From NCBI GenBank assembly GCA_964436975.1, contig CAYTET010000083.1, forward strand, positions 1 to 5,810: 5,810 nucleotides of DNA, given 5' to 3'. The notes beneath the pieces were generated by a model. That model had not been told where the DNA came from. It did no database searches and saw nothing but the letters and a program-made list of their open reading frames with translations. Positions 5,190-5,810 of the stretch are shown piece by piece. Every line of letters starts with the position of its first letter. The first letter of the stretch is position 1. A program made the translations under genes and the position numbers. The DNA comes from CAYTET01 sp964436975. GTDB lineage: Bacteria; Bacillota_I; Bacilli_A; Erysipelotrichales; Erysipelotrichaceae.

Positions 5190-5810
5190 CTATTTGCCGG
5201 CTTTGCTGAAACTGATTTTATTTTCGGTATGGCTGGCCAGCCGTTTGATATTGGCGCGATGCTGGAAGATGACGAACAGCCACAGCACGGTCAGGGCGAT
5301 GGCAATTGCTTTATTTGAATTGAAAAGCCAGGCGGCCAGAACAGCTGTTCCCATGGCCACCAAAGAGCCCAGGGAAACATAGCGGCAGGCGGCAACGATA
5401 ATGACAAAAACCGCAAATGGAATTAAAAACTGAAAAATCCAGTAAAGGCCGGGCTGGATGCTGATGGCTGCCACAATTCCCATAACCGTGGCGACGCCTT
5501 TGCCGCCGTGGAAGTTGGCAAAAACAGGGTAGCAGTGCCCCACCACCACTGCCAGAGCGGCGATCAGGGCTAAAGTCACATCGCTTTTAGCCAGAATCAT
5601 GTAAACGGCAAATCCTTTCAAGCCGTCCAGAATAGTAACTACCACAAAAATCCACTTATGACCGGTAACCCGCAGGGCATTAGTCGCCCCCAGATTTCCG
5701 CTGCCGCTTTGCCGGATATCGACATGGCAGAACAGTTTGCCGATGATAAGGGCCCAGGGAATTGAGCCGACCAGATAACCGAGCAGTATCGCACCGAGAA
5801 TTTTTAAAAT
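5190..5810 (-). CDS. plsY: Acyl-phosphate:glycerol-3-phosphate acyltransferase PlsY (5' end cut)
   Basis: PlsY is an integral membrane enzyme that transfers the acyl chain from acyl-phosphate to glycerol-3-phosphate, making lysophosphatidic acid in the first step of membrane phospholipid synthesis. The minus-strand frame is open from the window edge (5810) to TAG at 5192-5190 and gives 206 residues, nearly the full family length of about 190-215. Probably only the first few residues are missing. Numbered from the edge, the first membrane helix includes GYLVGSIPWALIIGK (11-25). Conserved motif 1 is SGSGNLGATNALR (35-47). Motif 2 is GHCYPVFANFHGGKGVAT (91-108), with His in place of the usual Lys before GGKG. 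Motif 3 is RYVSLGS (143-149). The end HRANIKRL, then TENKIS, is typical of the family. Several hydrophobic segments agree with the multi-pass topology. An internal GTG at 5645 is not the start, because the essential motif 1 lies upstream of it. The gene converges on the lysozyme gene. Confidence 0.97.
   Translation of the reverse strand: MLKILGAILLGYLVGSIPWALIIGKLFCHVDIRQSGSGNLGATNALRVTGHKWIFVVVTILDGLKGFAVYMILAKSDVTLALIAALAVVVGHCYPVFANFHGGKGVATVMGIVAAISIQPGLYWIFQFLIPFAVFVIIVAACRYVSLGSLVAMGTAVLAAWLFNSNKAIAIALTVLWLFVIFQHRANIKRLASHTENKISFSKAGK

Noticed and set aside
5194..5382. 62-codon plus-strand frame opposite plsY
   Set aside because: It lies entirely antisense to the conserved C-terminal part of PlsY, without a ribosome binding site or recognisable sequence.

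Overview
The window comes from a Gram-positive bacterium of moderate G+C, by eye close to 50%. A low-G+C Firmicute lineage fits best. A UPF0154/YneF-type small membrane protein, a hisS-aspS gene pair, PlsY, a secreted protein with BspA-like leucine-rich repeats and a GH25 lysozyme domain together suggest a host- or gut-associated Bacilli/Erysipelotrichia-like organism. The genus cannot be determined from this sequence alone.

Layout from left to right. Positions 2-142 (+) hold the last 46 codons of a gene best read as histidyl-tRNA synthetase, ending in an unusual Asp/Glu/Cys/His-rich tail. It is followed 11 bases later by a complete bacterial aspartyl-tRNA synthetase gene (aspS, 154-1893, +). 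The two form a translation operon whose aspS ribosome binding site overlaps the hisS stop codon. The 412-base gap after aspS is not empty. It contains an extended -10 promoter, a roughly 165-190 nt structured RNA whose ends pair perfectly over 9 bp, and a Rho-independent terminator. Its size, fold and position downstream of aspS point to 6S RNA (ssrS), the regulator of housekeeping RNA polymerase.

A well-formed sigma-A promoter (TTGAAA-17-TATGAT) then drives a 72-residue YneF/UPF0154 membrane protein (2306-2524, +), closed by a compact terminator. Directly behind it is a second extended -10 promoter and an 843-residue secreted protein (2608-5139, +, TTG start). This protein has a signal peptide, BspA-type leucine-rich repeats with a 23-residue period, four bacterial Ig-like (Big_2) domains and a C-terminal GH25 muramidase with intact catalytic acidic residues. 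It is probably a cell-wall or surface-associated peptidoglycan hydrolase.

A hairpin with A/T tracts on both sides (5140-5162) serves as a terminator for this gene and for the convergent plsY gene. The latter encodes acyl-phosphate glycerol-3-phosphate acyltransferase, lies at 5190-5810 on the minus strand, and is cut at its 5' end by the window edge. Apart from the operonic hisS-aspS pair, each gene appears to be its own transcription unit. The most noteworthy items are the unannotated 6S RNA candidate, the LRR-Big_2-GH25 architecture and the metal-binding-like HisRS tail.
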